Assembly: GCF_022570735.2 (NCBI RefSeq) | Contig: NZ_JANCNS010000003.1 | Span: forward strand, 248,001-312,000 | DNA from: Christiangramia oceanisediminis | GTDB lineage: Bacteria; Bacteroidota; Bacteroidia; Flavobacteriales; Flavobacteriaceae | DNA length: 64,000 bases | Reading direction: 5' to 3' | Shown: positions 15,727 through 23,165 of the stretch, piece by piece | How the letters are laid out: every line of letters starts with the position of its first letter | How positions within the stretch are numbered: the stretch's first letter is position 1 | The notes under the pieces: generated by a model | The model's input: only the letters and a program-made list of their open reading frames with translations | Databases searched by the model: none | What the model was told of the DNA's origin: nothing | Translations under genes and position numbers: made by a program

Positions 15727-15757
15727 CAAAACTATAGCCGGAAACTGAAAATACAAA
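15727..15757 (-). promoter_or_regulatory. Consensus promoter of the TonB receptor gene
   Basis: On the minus strand TTTG (15757-15754), 19 bp, then TAGTTTTG (15734-15727): an exact match to the Bacteroidota TTTG-N19-TAnnTTTG promoter. Transcription would start near 15720, giving a leader of about 30 nt. Confidence 0.7.
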
Positions 15758-15761
15758 GCTT

Positions 15762-15780
15762 GTTTAGATTTATTTTAAAT
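15762..15780. promoter_or_regulatory. Operator-like dyad, copy 2 (upstream of -33)
   Basis: Dyad GTTTAGA-N5-TTTAAAT, 61 bp (about six helical turns) from copy 1 and 4 bp beyond the -33 element. The two copies bracket the promoter of the TonB receptor gene. Confidence 0.5.
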
Positions 15781-15894
15781 AAAAATACTGAATAACCTGT
15801 GATTCAAATATTTAAAATTTCATTTAATAAAGATTGATTATAACAGGAACACAAAATTTAATGCTGAATTAATCCTATTAACCCTGTTATCACC

Positions 15895-15902
15895 TATTTT
15901 TG
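15895..15902 (+). promoter_or_regulatory. Candidate -7 box of the HAD phosphatase gene
   Basis: TATTTTTG is an exact TAnnTTTG match 19 bp before the ATG at 15922. There is no convincing -33 element. Confidence 0.35.
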
Positions 15903-15921
15903 AAATTTCAAATTAAATCCT

Positions 15922-16713
15922 ATGATCAAACTAATTGTAACTGATGTTGACGGAACCCTGCTAAATGATAATCATGAGTTACATCCCGACTTCTGGAAGG
16001 TTGAGGAACAGCTTACCAAAAATGGAATCCTGTTTTCCATCGCCAGCGGTCGACAATTTTACAATCTGGAGTCCAGGTTTGAAAGGATCAAGGATCGCAC
16101 GATGTTCTTCGCCGAGAACGGCACCTATGTCTCACACAAAGGCAGGGAACTCTACGTGAATCCAATTGAACAGAATGCTGCCAGGGATTTTATAAGGCTT
16201 GGTAGGGATCTTGAAAATACTAACCTGGTTTTGTGCGGGAAAAATTCGGCGTATATAGAAACAAAAGATGAGGATTTCAGAAAAGAGATCTCCAAATTTT
16301 ATGAAAGACTGAAAGTCGTTGATGACCTTACCCAGGTTGAAGATACCTACCTAAAAGTTACTTTATGTAATTTCAACGGTGTTGAAGAAAATACCTTTCC
16401 GCATTTTGTGAATTATACAGACAGGTATAAGGTTGCCATAGCGGCCAAGGTTTTTATCGATATCACTTCCCTTGATGCGAACAAGGGAAATGCGATAAAG
16501 GGGATTCAAAAAGAACTCGGAATAAGTCCGGAAGAAACCCTGGTTTTCGGCGATTACCTGAACGACCTTGAAATGATGAAGGTCGCCAAACACAGTTACG
16601 CGATGAAAAATGCCCATCCTGAGATCATACAGGCCAGTAATTTCAGAACCAGGTATGATAACAATGAAAATGGGGTTTTAAGAACCATAGAAGAACTAGG
16701 CCTTCTCGCTTAA
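15922..16713 (+). CDS. Cof-type HAD-superfamily phosphatase
   Basis: Cytosolic Mg2+-dependent phosphatase of 263 residues. HAD motif I is 'DVDGTLLND' (nucleophile Asp in D-x-D), motif II the serine in 'FSIASGRQF', motif III the lysine in 'LDANKGNAI', and motif IV 'FGDYLNDLEMM'. The middle segment (about residues 80-185) is a C2-type Cof cap. Family members hydrolyse sugar phosphates, FMN or pyridoxal phosphate; substrate is not predictable here. The stop overlaps the convergent gene's stop by a few bases. Confidence 0.9.
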   Translation: MIKLIVTDVDGTLLNDNHELHPDFWKVEEQLTKNGILFSIASGRQFYNLESRFERIKDRTMFFAENGTYVSHKGRELYVNPIEQNAARDFIRLGRDLENTNLVLCGKNSAYIETKDEDFRKEISKFYERLKVVDDLTQVEDTYLKVTLCNFNGVEENTFPHFVNYTDRYKVAIAAKVFIDITSLDANKGNAIKGIQKELGISPEETLVFGDYLNDLEMMKVAKHSYAMKNAHPEIIQASNFRTRYDNNENGVLRTIEELGLLA

Positions 16714-17462
16714 TTCACGATAATATTGGTTCGATCTACTCCTGTATTTCCTGTTAATGGATCATAGGCGTAAATAAGCACCTCGTAAAGTCCTTTTTCA
16801 AGGCTAAGCTTTCCGGTAAAAGTGCTGGGCTTATCTTTTTGTTCTAAAGACAACTCCGACTTTTCGCCATCTTCATTTGTGATCACGGCTTTTACCTCGT
16901 ATTGATTGGCATCCCAAATCCCGTCTTTGGTGACCGGGCAGCCGCACATCATCACTACATTTGCCGTGACCTCTATTTCACTGCTTTCTGAAATTCGTTC
17001 ATGGGTCTGAGGTGAAAGAATATCTACCACAAATCCCGGAATTTCCAGGACCACGCCATCTCCTGTTATTTCCTTACCGGGAATAGCCCACAGCTGGGTA
17101 CTGCTCATCACAACCGCCTGTTTCTTATTTATAGGCGCATAGGCTTCGATACTTATAAAGGTTGGTTCCTGAATATTCAAAACTGCTTCGAATCCTGCGG
17201 TGGATTCTTCTGAAAGCGGTTCATTGCGCTGCCAGTCAGAGTTCATGATCTTATCGGTGTTTCCTGTACTTCCTTGGGTAAGGCCTTCAGCCAGGATTCT
17301 ACCGGTGAGTACTTCCTTAACGAGGATCTTTGCTCCACCAATCGAAGAGCCTATGAATTTAGCGTCTTTCGCCTGGGCCCGTATCATGATGGAAGTTTCC
17401 TGGGAGAAAAGACCTGTTGAAAAAAGAGCGAATAATATGAAAATTGAAGCTGGCTTCTTCAT
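16710..17462 (-). CDS. Secreted protein of unknown function with a CGC pair
   Basis: A 250-residue exported protein from the ATG at 17462 (signal 'MKKPASIFILFALFSTGLFSQ'). An upstream in-frame extension to 17537 is rejected because the signal peptide begins at 17462. The mature part looks all-beta: two Ig-like halves, with 'VVMMCGCPVTKDGIWDANQY' around the only cysteines, a Cys-Gly-Cys pair that could bind a metal or form a strained disulfide. The C-terminus 'YEVLIYAYDPLTGNTGVDR' resembles a final Ig-like strand set. It lies 58 bp downstream of the L,D-transpeptidase gene on the same strand and may be co-transcribed. I do not recognise the family. Confidence 0.8.
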   Translation of the reverse strand: MKKPASIFILFALFSTGLFSQETSIMIRAQAKDAKFIGSSIGGAKILVKEVLTGRILAEGLTQGSTGNTDKIMNSDWQRNEPLSEESTAGFEAVLNIQEPTFISIEAYAPINKKQAVVMSSTQLWAIPGKEITGDGVVLEIPGFVVDILSPQTHERISESSEIEVTANVVMMCGCPVTKDGIWDANQYEVKAVITNEDGEKSELSLEQKDKPSTFTGKLSLEKGLYEVLIYAYDPLTGNTGVDRTNIIVN

Positions 17463-17520
17463 GGATATGATTTTACACGCCAATTTAAGTAAAATTGAAA
17501 ACTCCGTCTTCGTTTTCATT

Positions 17521-18444
17521 TTAAGACTGGTCTTCACCGGGGATCATTTCCTGGAAATTCCTTGGGTCTTCCTGGTATTTTCGAACATACTGGTGCAGCA
17601 CATCAATCTCTTCCTGTGTAAGATCATTCGCCCGCATGTTCTGAGCCAGGTCATACCATGGTTTTTCGGCACTGTAATCATATTTTCCAAAAACCATAAA
17701 AGGCGTACCATTTTTAACAATATTCGCATTCTCTACTTTCCACATTTCTGCCCAGTCAAAAATATATTTCGCATCATCCATATATAATCTAACGCAACCG
17801 TGACTGGCGGGATAGCCCGGCATGGCGTATTGGTGAACTCCAATTCCTTCAAAATTCATGAAGTTAAAATAGTAAGGCATGATCCAGGATTCATCTACGG
17901 TGCTTATTTTCCTTTTGGCCTTGTAGTTCCCATAATTCAATCCGTTAGGAGTTCGTGTAGAGCTTTTTCCTGTGCTAACAGGCCCCCATTTGATCAACTC
18001 TCCATTTTCATATAGACCAAAAGCCTGAACGCGCTGTGATATCAGCACGGTTTTCGGGATACAGGATAAAAGATTCAGGTTTTCTGGAAAAGGACTGTAG
18101 GCATTTGGATTTTCTGAAGCACAATCGGGAACTACCACTGGTCTGTTTGGTCTAAGCCTATTCTTTTCAATCCGGTTAATGGCAAAAATCGTTTTTAACT
18201 GTTCTTCTGAATAAGAATTCAATAAACTGTCTATATCCTGACGGGAGGCCAGGGAATCTACGGTATAGCTAATATCCTTTCGAAAGACCCTGGCCTCTTT
18301 TTTCAGAACAGGGTTTCTCATCATCACATCCTCAGACTCGGCTGTTTTTGGTTCTACCAATTGGTTATTGGTATTGCAGGCAGAAATTATAGCAAAACTT
18401 AAACTTAAAAATGATAATTTACTTAAAGCGGTTAAGCCTTTCAT
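17521..18444 (-). CDS. L,D-transpeptidase (YkuD-type) lipoprotein
   Basis: Periplasmic lipoprotein of 307 residues from the ATG at 18444, with lipobox 'SFAIISAC'. The catalytic YkuD motif is 'GVHQYAMPGYPASHGCVRLY', giving the H-x(n)-S-H-G-C-x-R set with the nucleophilic cysteine. Such enzymes form 3-3 peptidoglycan cross-links or attach proteins to the wall. A segment 'VLISQRVQAFGLYENGELI' opens the domain; about 110 residues lie between lipobox and domain. Further upstream in-frame starts at 18456 (ATG) and 18486 (TTG) exist but would place charged residues before the signal. The start codon lies within a three-copy 10-bp repeat. Confidence 0.9.
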   Translation of the reverse strand: MKGLTALSKLSFLSLSFAIISACNTNNQLVEPKTAESEDVMMRNPVLKKEARVFRKDISYTVDSLASRQDIDSLLNSYSEEQLKTIFAINRIEKNRLRPNRPVVVPDCASENPNAYSPFPENLNLLSCIPKTVLISQRVQAFGLYENGELIKWGPVSTGKSSTRTPNGLNYGNYKAKRKISTVDESWIMPYYFNFMNFEGIGVHQYAMPGYPASHGCVRLYMDDAKYIFDWAEMWKVENANIVKNGTPFMVFGKYDYSAEKPWYDLAQNMRANDLTQEEIDVLHQYVRKYQEDPRNFQEMIPGEDQS

Positions 18445-18497
18445 TGTAATGGTCATTGTAATAGTAGTTTTGGTTTGTATTCCCAAATTACAATGAC
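18441..18497. repeat. Three copies of TCATTGTAAT around the L,D-transpeptidase start
   Basis: Direct copies at 18441-18450 and 18453-18462 and an inverted copy at 18487-18496. The inner direct and inverted copies extend to a perfect 11-bp inverted repeat (GTCATTGTAAT / ATTACAATGAC). The first copy contains the start codon. Confidence 0.6.
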
Positions 18498-19040
18498 AAT
18501 ATGTGCTGCCCTGCTAATATAGCGTTAAGCATTTGTTGGCTTTATAATAATTAACCAAAGCTTGGCAATGAAGCGGAGCTTTTTAGCTTAATTTTATCTA
18601 AAGATTTAACTAAACATTTAATTACAACTACCTTTTTATTCACGTAATTTACTGTAAATAACGCAGTCAACTGAATTATTGGGGAACCTCGAATTTCCCC
18701 GATTTTTGATCTTAACGGGAATCAAATTCAGAGATCTACCCAGGCTGTATAGAGGGGATTCTGTTGAGATTTCCGGTTTTTGTGCCCTTACTTGAAAACA
18801 TACATTTAAAGATTACCGGGAGTTTACCGGCCTGATATTCTTCAATCGATTAGAGGTCGTTAGAGATATTCTGCTAATAATCCCTTACCTGGTTATTAAG
18901 TAACTGATCATTTCTAAGAGTTAAGAAAAAATAGTTTTTCAAAGCTTAAACCCTGGTAACCCAATTCTTATCACGAAAATGATTAATGAAGGCTAATTTA
19001 ATTTGTGTTCGCGAATAAATTGATTTTTAAATTATCAGAT
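18498..19040. other. Long AT-rich spacer without a recognised gene
   Basis: About 540 bp between divergent lipoprotein genes. No convincing ORF, tRNA or riboswitch was seen on either strand. A weak hairpin (GGGGAA / TTCCCC, about 18680-18700) followed by a short T-rich stretch is the only structure noted. Promoters of both flanking genes must lie here; none matches the consensus fully. Confidence 0.6.
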
Positions 19041-20168
19041 ATGAGAACAATCATAAAATTTTGGATCGGTTTACTCGTCATGGCATCCATGATTGGCTGT
19101 TCACCTGATGATGATACTGTTAGTGACAGACTGCCATTCGATGATGATGAGTATGTTATCAACCTGAGCTTTGACCCGGAGTTTTCAGTGATCGAAAACG
19201 AACTCTCCAAAGAGATCGTGGTTTACTTTGACAAACCCGCCATTCAGGATGGGGAAATAAGTCTCAGACTTCATATTGAAGAAGGTCTGGCCGTAATTAC
19301 AGAACCTGAAGCCATTAATAATATCATTAAGCTCAAGGTGAATGAAAGCGATACCAGGGTTTCTTTTATCCTTAAACCCGTGGACGATAAAATTATTCGT
19401 GGAATGAAGATTTTAAGCGTGGTTTTTGAATCTGGCCTTGGAAACTTTGAAAAAGCCGATGAGATTGGATTGAGCATCACGATCATAGATGACGAATTAC
19501 AGGGAAGGTTAAAGTCCATCATTTATGGCTCTGGCGATTGGGAATGGGAAAATTTATATGAATATACCCCTTCTGGCAAAATAAAGATCATAGCTAACAG
19601 AAGTCCATGGTATGAAAATGATGGATATAGAGACGAATATTTCTATGATGCCGAAGATAGGATCAGCCATATTAAATTTGCTGAATCAAATGGCCTGGAA
19701 GGTCATTTTAAGCGAGAAATTTTCTATACCTGGGAAGATAACAAACTTCAGAAATCTGAATTATTTGAAAACGATGTCCTGAAAAGTTATTCTTTGTATG
19801 AATATGATTCGCACACTAGAATTAGTAAGAAAACCGATTTTAATAATGCTGGGCGAGCCGAAAATCTGATTCAGTATACCTACGATCAGGATGAAAATCT
19901 TTTCCAGGAAACAGTTTATAAAATAGTAGATAATGAGGCCCGTTTTATCTCCAAAACCAGCTATACATATTATCAGGACAAAGCTAGTCCCTTTGCTTTT
20001 AATCAAATTTTCCCTGGAGAGAAGGCAGAATCCAATTTACTCAATTCGATAGTTTACCAAACCGATGAAGAAGAAAACCAAATTCTCTATACCTATGAAT
20101 TTGACTCAAACGGAAAACCTTTAACCAGGCGATCAGGCGATGATATATTGACCTTCCAGTATTACTGA
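19041..20168 (+). CDS. Lipoprotein with Calx-beta-like and YD-like regions, paralog 1
   Basis: A 375-residue lipoprotein from the ATG at 19041 (lipobox 'VMASMIGCSPDDD'); a GTG 36 bp upstream is in frame but lies before the signal peptide. The first ~150 residues look like a Calx-beta-type domain: 'DPEFSVIENELSKEIVVYFD', 'IRGMKILSVVFESGL', 'LSITIIDDELQGRLKSI'. The second half contains repeated aromatic beta-hairpins ('YEYTPSGKIKII', 'YFYDAEDRISHIKF', 'YEFDSNGKPLTRR') like degenerate YD/RHS repeats. The protein downstream has the same layout and is a clear paralog. The acidic run after Cys is the flavobacterial pattern associated with surface export. Function is unknown; adhesion or ligand binding is a guess. 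Confidence 0.85.
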   Translation: MRTIIKFWIGLLVMASMIGCSPDDDTVSDRLPFDDDEYVINLSFDPEFSVIENELSKEIVVYFDKPAIQDGEISLRLHIEEGLAVITEPEAINNIIKLKVNESDTRVSFILKPVDDKIIRGMKILSVVFESGLGNFEKADEIGLSITIIDDELQGRLKSIIYGSGDWEWENLYEYTPSGKIKIIANRSPWYENDGYRDEYFYDAEDRISHIKFAESNGLEGHFKREIFYTWEDNKLQKSELFENDVLKSYSLYEYDSHTRISKKTDFNNAGRAENLIQYTYDQDENLFQETVYKIVDNEARFISKTSYTYYQDKASPFAFNQIFPGEKAESNLLNSIVYQTDEEENQILYTYEFDSNGKPLTRRSGDDILTFQYY

Positions 20169-20192
20169 TCCTAATTCTAATATTCCTTTTAG

Positions 20193-20230
20193 TTTTTAGA
20201 AAAATCTGGTCACCAGATATTTTCTAAAAA
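20193..20230. repeat. Near-perfect 17-bp inverted repeat between the paralogs
   Basis: Arms 20193-20209 and 20213-20230 (outer TTTTTAGAAAA / TTTTCTAAAAA, inner TCTGG / CCAGA) with a single bulged base and a 3-nt TCA loop. It lies 25 bp after the first lipoprotein's stop. No T-run follows on either strand, so it is not a standard terminator; an mRNA 3'-end stabiliser or protein site is possible. Confidence 0.7.
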
Positions 20231-20391
20231 TTCCTTGCCTTTATTGTAACAAAATTCTAACTGTTAAGTCTTTAGGAGAATTCAATTCAGTTCAAGAACC
20301 AGAAAGTTCAATCAATTATTCCATTTCCTGCCAGGCAGTTGAACTGGAAACCAACAAATCACATCAGTCGTTTAACTAATCACCAAATAAA

Positions 20392-21501
20392 ATGAAAACG
20401 TATTCATCACTTTTCTTAAGCTTTTTCGTATTCCTAATCGTTGCCTGCTCATCAGATGATGACAACCTGACCCCACAGAAACCAACTCCTGTTTCAAATG
20501 TTATTGTTGAATTTGACAATGATTTCAGGCTTTTTGAGAGTACCGAGAACACCGAGGTTAAATTAAAATTTAACAAAGCAGCCATCGAAGATGGCATTAT
20601 CGAAATAGGTATTTCCATTCCCGAAAACCTGATCTTTTTCACCATACCATCTGCATCTAATGGGGTTATAAGAGTTCCTGTAAATAAGGGCGATTCCCAT
20701 GCTACTTTCAATTTAATTCCTGATAATGATAATATTATCAAAGGCATGAGGGATATCTCTTTCACCCTAAAATCGACATCCAGTGGATTTGAAATTGGGG
20801 AGAAGGATCATTTAGAGGTCGAATTAATAGATGATGAACTATATGGGAAGCCGAAATCCTTCGAGACGACCGCAGGAAACTGGAAGGTAAGTAAAACCTA
20901 TACGTATGCTGCAGACGGAAAAATCCAAAAGATCGATTGGAAAAAAGAAACTCCCAACCTTTCTACAGGAACCGATACTTACTATTATTTAAATGGAAAA
21001 TTAGCCAGGATCAATTACAGTGAAAACCTTGATGAATATTTCTATTGGAATGATGATAAGATAAGTAGTTCTGAAATGGTTAAGAATGGAGAAAAAACAT
21101 CTCTTTCAACATATGAGTATAATCCGGAAGGAAGTATTGCCAGCCAAACGCTTTACCATCCAGATGAAACAGGAATGCTCAAGGTTTCTTTTGTCTTTGC
21201 ATACATTTATTTTTCTGATGGTAATTTGAACAAACAAATAACTTTTATCCCAGATACATCTTTTGATGGTTACGCGGTAATTTCCCAGCGAACCCATGAT
21301 AATTATTCTGAAAAACTGAATAGGTTTCCCGTAAATGAGATCGTACCTACAATTATAACTCAAAAGAATCTTCCGGGTTCCTACAGGATAGAAGAGAATG
21401 GAACAGACCTGATATATAGTTTTTCATATGAATTCGATTCTGATAATAGGGCTATAAAGAGAAGCACCAGTAATGAAATTACCACTTACTCCTATTATTA
21501 A
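20392..21501 (+). CDS. Lipoprotein with Calx-beta-like and YD-like regions, paralog 2
   Basis: A 369-residue lipoprotein (lipobox 'FLIVACSSDDD'). It matches the upstream gene throughout: 'FNKAAIEDGIIEIGISIPEN' against 'FDKPAIQDGEISLRLHIEEG', 'IIKGMRDISFTLKS' against 'IIRGMKILSVVFES', 'LIDDELYGKPKS' against 'IIDDELQGRLKS', and the same terminal pattern 'YEFDSDNRAIKR'. The tandem pair therefore arose by duplication followed by strong divergence. A good terminator follows at 21550. Exposure on the cell surface is inferred from the Cys-Ser-Ser-Asp-Asp start; function is unknown. Confidence 0.87.
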   Translation: MKTYSSLFLSFFVFLIVACSSDDDNLTPQKPTPVSNVIVEFDNDFRLFESTENTEVKLKFNKAAIEDGIIEIGISIPENLIFFTIPSASNGVIRVPVNKGDSHATFNLIPDNDNIIKGMRDISFTLKSTSSGFEIGEKDHLEVELIDDELYGKPKSFETTAGNWKVSKTYTYAADGKIQKIDWKKETPNLSTGTDTYYYLNGKLARINYSENLDEYFYWNDDKISSSEMVKNGEKTSLSTYEYNPEGSIASQTLYHPDETGMLKVSFVFAYIYFSDGNLNKQITFIPDTSFDGYAVISQRTHDNYSEKLNRFPVNEIVPTIITQKNLPGSYRIEENGTDLIYSFSYEFDSDNRAIKRSTSNEITTYSYY

Positions 21502-21549
21502 ATTCCTTTCTAAAACAAAAGATTAGCTTTTTTAAACATTAAATTTTCC

Positions 21550-21578
21550 AACAGGCTGCTTGAGCAGCCTGTTTTTTT
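21550..21578 (+). terminator. Rho-independent terminator after paralog 2
   Basis: Perfect 10-bp stem AACAGGCTGC / GCAGCCTGTT with a TTGA tetraloop (arms 21550-21559 and 21564-21573), followed by seven T counting from the stem. Confidence 0.92.
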
Positions 21579-21625
21579 AAGTATAACATTAAAATTTGTA
21601 CTTTAATGCTATAGAATAAGGTAAC

Positions 21626-22708
21626 ATGGAAAACAGAAGAAGCTTTATAAAAAAATCGGGCTTGTTTTTAAGCGCCGCTCTACTCCCCTTTCCCGGCTGT
21701 ATAGCATCCACCTCTCAACGTAAACTCGGGGTAGCCCTGGTAGGCCTGGGGTATTATAGCACCGACCTTCTCGCACCCGCACTTCAGGAAACCGATTATT
21801 GTGAATTAAGAGGTATTGTTACCGGAAGCCCGGAAAAGATTCCCGTCTGGCAAAGAAAATATGGCATCAAAGATTCCAATGTTTACAATTATGAAAATAT
21901 GGATAGCATCGCCAGCAATCCGGATATTGATGTGATCTATATCGTTCTTCCCACCGGTCTTCATGCAGAATATGCCATCAAGGCTGCTAACGCGGGTAAG
22001 CATGTTTGGTGTGAAAAACCTATGGCGAGAACTGCCGATGAATGCCGGCAGATCATCGAGGCATGCAATAAGAATCGTGTAAAACTATCCATTGGTTATC
22101 GCATGCAGCACGAGACCAATACCAAAAAGATCATGACCTGGGCCAAAACCAATCCATACGGACCTATAAAATCGGTGGTTTCTGAAGCCGGGTATAATGG
22201 CAGCACCATCAATCCGTGGAAGCTTAAAAAAGAAATGGGCGGTGGCGCTATCTATGATATGGGCGTTTACCCGATCAATGCCGCCAGGTATTCAACCGGT
22301 ATGGAGCCCGTTGCCGTGACCGCTACTCAAAGTACCAACCGGCCTGAAATATTTACGGAAGTAGACGAAACCACCAGTTTCCAGCTGGAATTTCCCGGAG
22401 GAATCATGGTTGACGGAAAAACCAGTTTTGGAGAAAGTTTGAATAACCTGGAAGTAACTGCCGAGAATGGATGGTATTATCTAAGGCCGATGCAATCTTA
22501 CACCGGAGTGCAGGGTAAAACCAGTGACGGACTCAACCTCCCTCCAATGAGGAAAAATCAGCAGGCCGTCCAAATGGATGACGATGCACTTGCGATCATC
22601 AATGATACCGAGGTCATGGTTCCCGGATCTGATGGCTTGAAAGATATTCATATCGTAGAGAAGATCAATGAATCGGCAGCTAACAATAGCAAAAGAATCC
22701 TTATCTGA
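21626..22708 (+). CDS. Gfo/Idh/MocA oxidoreductase with a Tat-type signal
   Basis: NAD(P)-dependent sugar-type oxidoreductase of 360 residues. The N-terminus 'NRRSFIKKSGLFLSAALL' has a twin-arginine motif (R-R-S-F-I-K) and hydrophobic core, so export folded with cofactor is expected, as for glucose-fructose oxidoreductase; a Cys in 'FPGCIAS' could serve as a lipobox. The Rossmann motif is 'VALVGLGYYS', the family E-K-P motif is in 'HVWCEKPMA', and the catalytic region includes 'GGGAIYDMGVYPINAARY'. The substrate is unknown. It stands alone between a terminator and the arsenic operon. Confidence 0.9.
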   Translation: MENRRSFIKKSGLFLSAALLPFPGCIASTSQRKLGVALVGLGYYSTDLLAPALQETDYCELRGIVTGSPEKIPVWQRKYGIKDSNVYNYENMDSIASNPDIDVIYIVLPTGLHAEYAIKAANAGKHVWCEKPMARTADECRQIIEACNKNRVKLSIGYRMQHETNTKKIMTWAKTNPYGPIKSVVSEAGYNGSTINPWKLKKEMGGGAIYDMGVYPINAARYSTGMEPVAVTATQSTNRPEIFTEVDETTSFQLEFPGGIMVDGKTSFGESLNNLEVTAENGWYYLRPMQSYTGVQGKTSDGLNLPPMRKNQQAVQMDDDALAIINDTEVMVPGSDGLKDIHIVEKINESAANNSKRILI

Positions 22709-22728
22709 TTTTTTCCTTTTTAAATTGT

Positions 22729-22769
22729 TTTGCCAGCAATATTATTCATCGTAATATTGCAATATAATA
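22729..22769 (+). promoter_or_regulatory. arsR promoter with overlapping operator
   Basis: TTTG at 22729-22732, 19 bp, then TAATATTG at 22752-22759 (one mismatch to TAnnTTTG). The -7 box lies inside ATCGTAATATTGCAATATAA (from 22748), which contains the perfect 12-bp palindrome ATATTGCAATAT (22754-22765). The same ATCGTAATA element recurs before the next gene at 23135. This is the expected layout for ArsR autorepression. Confidence 0.65.
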
Positions 22770-22777
22770 AATGCTTT

Positions 22778-23116
22778 ATGGGCGTTACCAAAACCGATCT
22801 ATTCACCAAAGAACAAAACGAGCTGGCGATACTGGCCAAAGCCTTTGCCCATCCCGCCCGTATAGCTATCCTACAGCATTTGCTCAAAGCAAATACCTGT
22901 ATCAACAGCGATTTGGTGAACGAACTGGGGCTGGCACAGGCAACCATTAGTCAGCATCTAAGAGAGCTTAAAAATGCCGGACTATTACAGGGAAATATTG
23001 AAGGGGTTTCAATGAGCTACTGCATCCATCCCGAAAACTGGAATAGGGTAAAGGATCTTTTCAACGGTATGTTCGATAAGATCCAGCATTGTGGACCTAA
23101 AGACGAATGTTGCTAA
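22778..23116 (+). CDS. arsR: ArsR-family metalloid-responsive repressor
   Basis: Winged-helix DNA-binding repressor of 112 residues from the ATG at 22778 (an earlier in-frame start at 22730 would run through the promoter and is rejected). The helix-turn-helix is 'NSDLVNELGLAQATISQHLR' preceded by the ArsR opening 'LAKAFAHPARIAILQHLL'. Potential As(III)-binding thiols are Cys in 'NTCINSD' and the C-terminal 'CGPKDECC'. This arrangement differs from the E. coli E-L-C-V-C-D-L-C site. It heads a set of four genes with an arsenate reductase and Acr3 pump, so derepression by arsenite or antimonite is inferred. Confidence 0.92.
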   Translation: MGVTKTDLFTKEQNELAILAKAFAHPARIAILQHLLKANTCINSDLVNELGLAQATISQHLRELKNAGLLQGNIEGVSMSYCIHPENWNRVKDLFNGMFDKIQHCGPKDECC

Positions 23117-23134
23117 AAAAATTTAAAAACTAAC

Positions 23135-23150
23135 ATCGTAATAATACGAT
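23135..23150. promoter_or_regulatory. Second ArsR operator candidate
   Basis: ATCGTAATAATACGAT: 6-bp arms ATCGTA / TACGAT around four bases, sharing its first nine bases with the arsR operator. It lies 16 bp before the DUF6428 start, in the 49-bp spacer after arsR. Confidence 0.6.
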
Positions 23151-23165
23151 ATAACGATTGTAATT

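Noticed and set aside
17200-17787. 195-codon plus-strand open frame over the CGC protein and L,D-transpeptidase genes
   Set aside because: Both minus-strand genes have signal peptides and conserved motifs; the plus frame crosses their boundary without any own features.
18498-19040. Riboswitch, tRNA or small RNA in the long spacer
   Set aside because: No T-loop, conserved riboswitch core or strong terminator was found; only a weak 6-bp hairpin.
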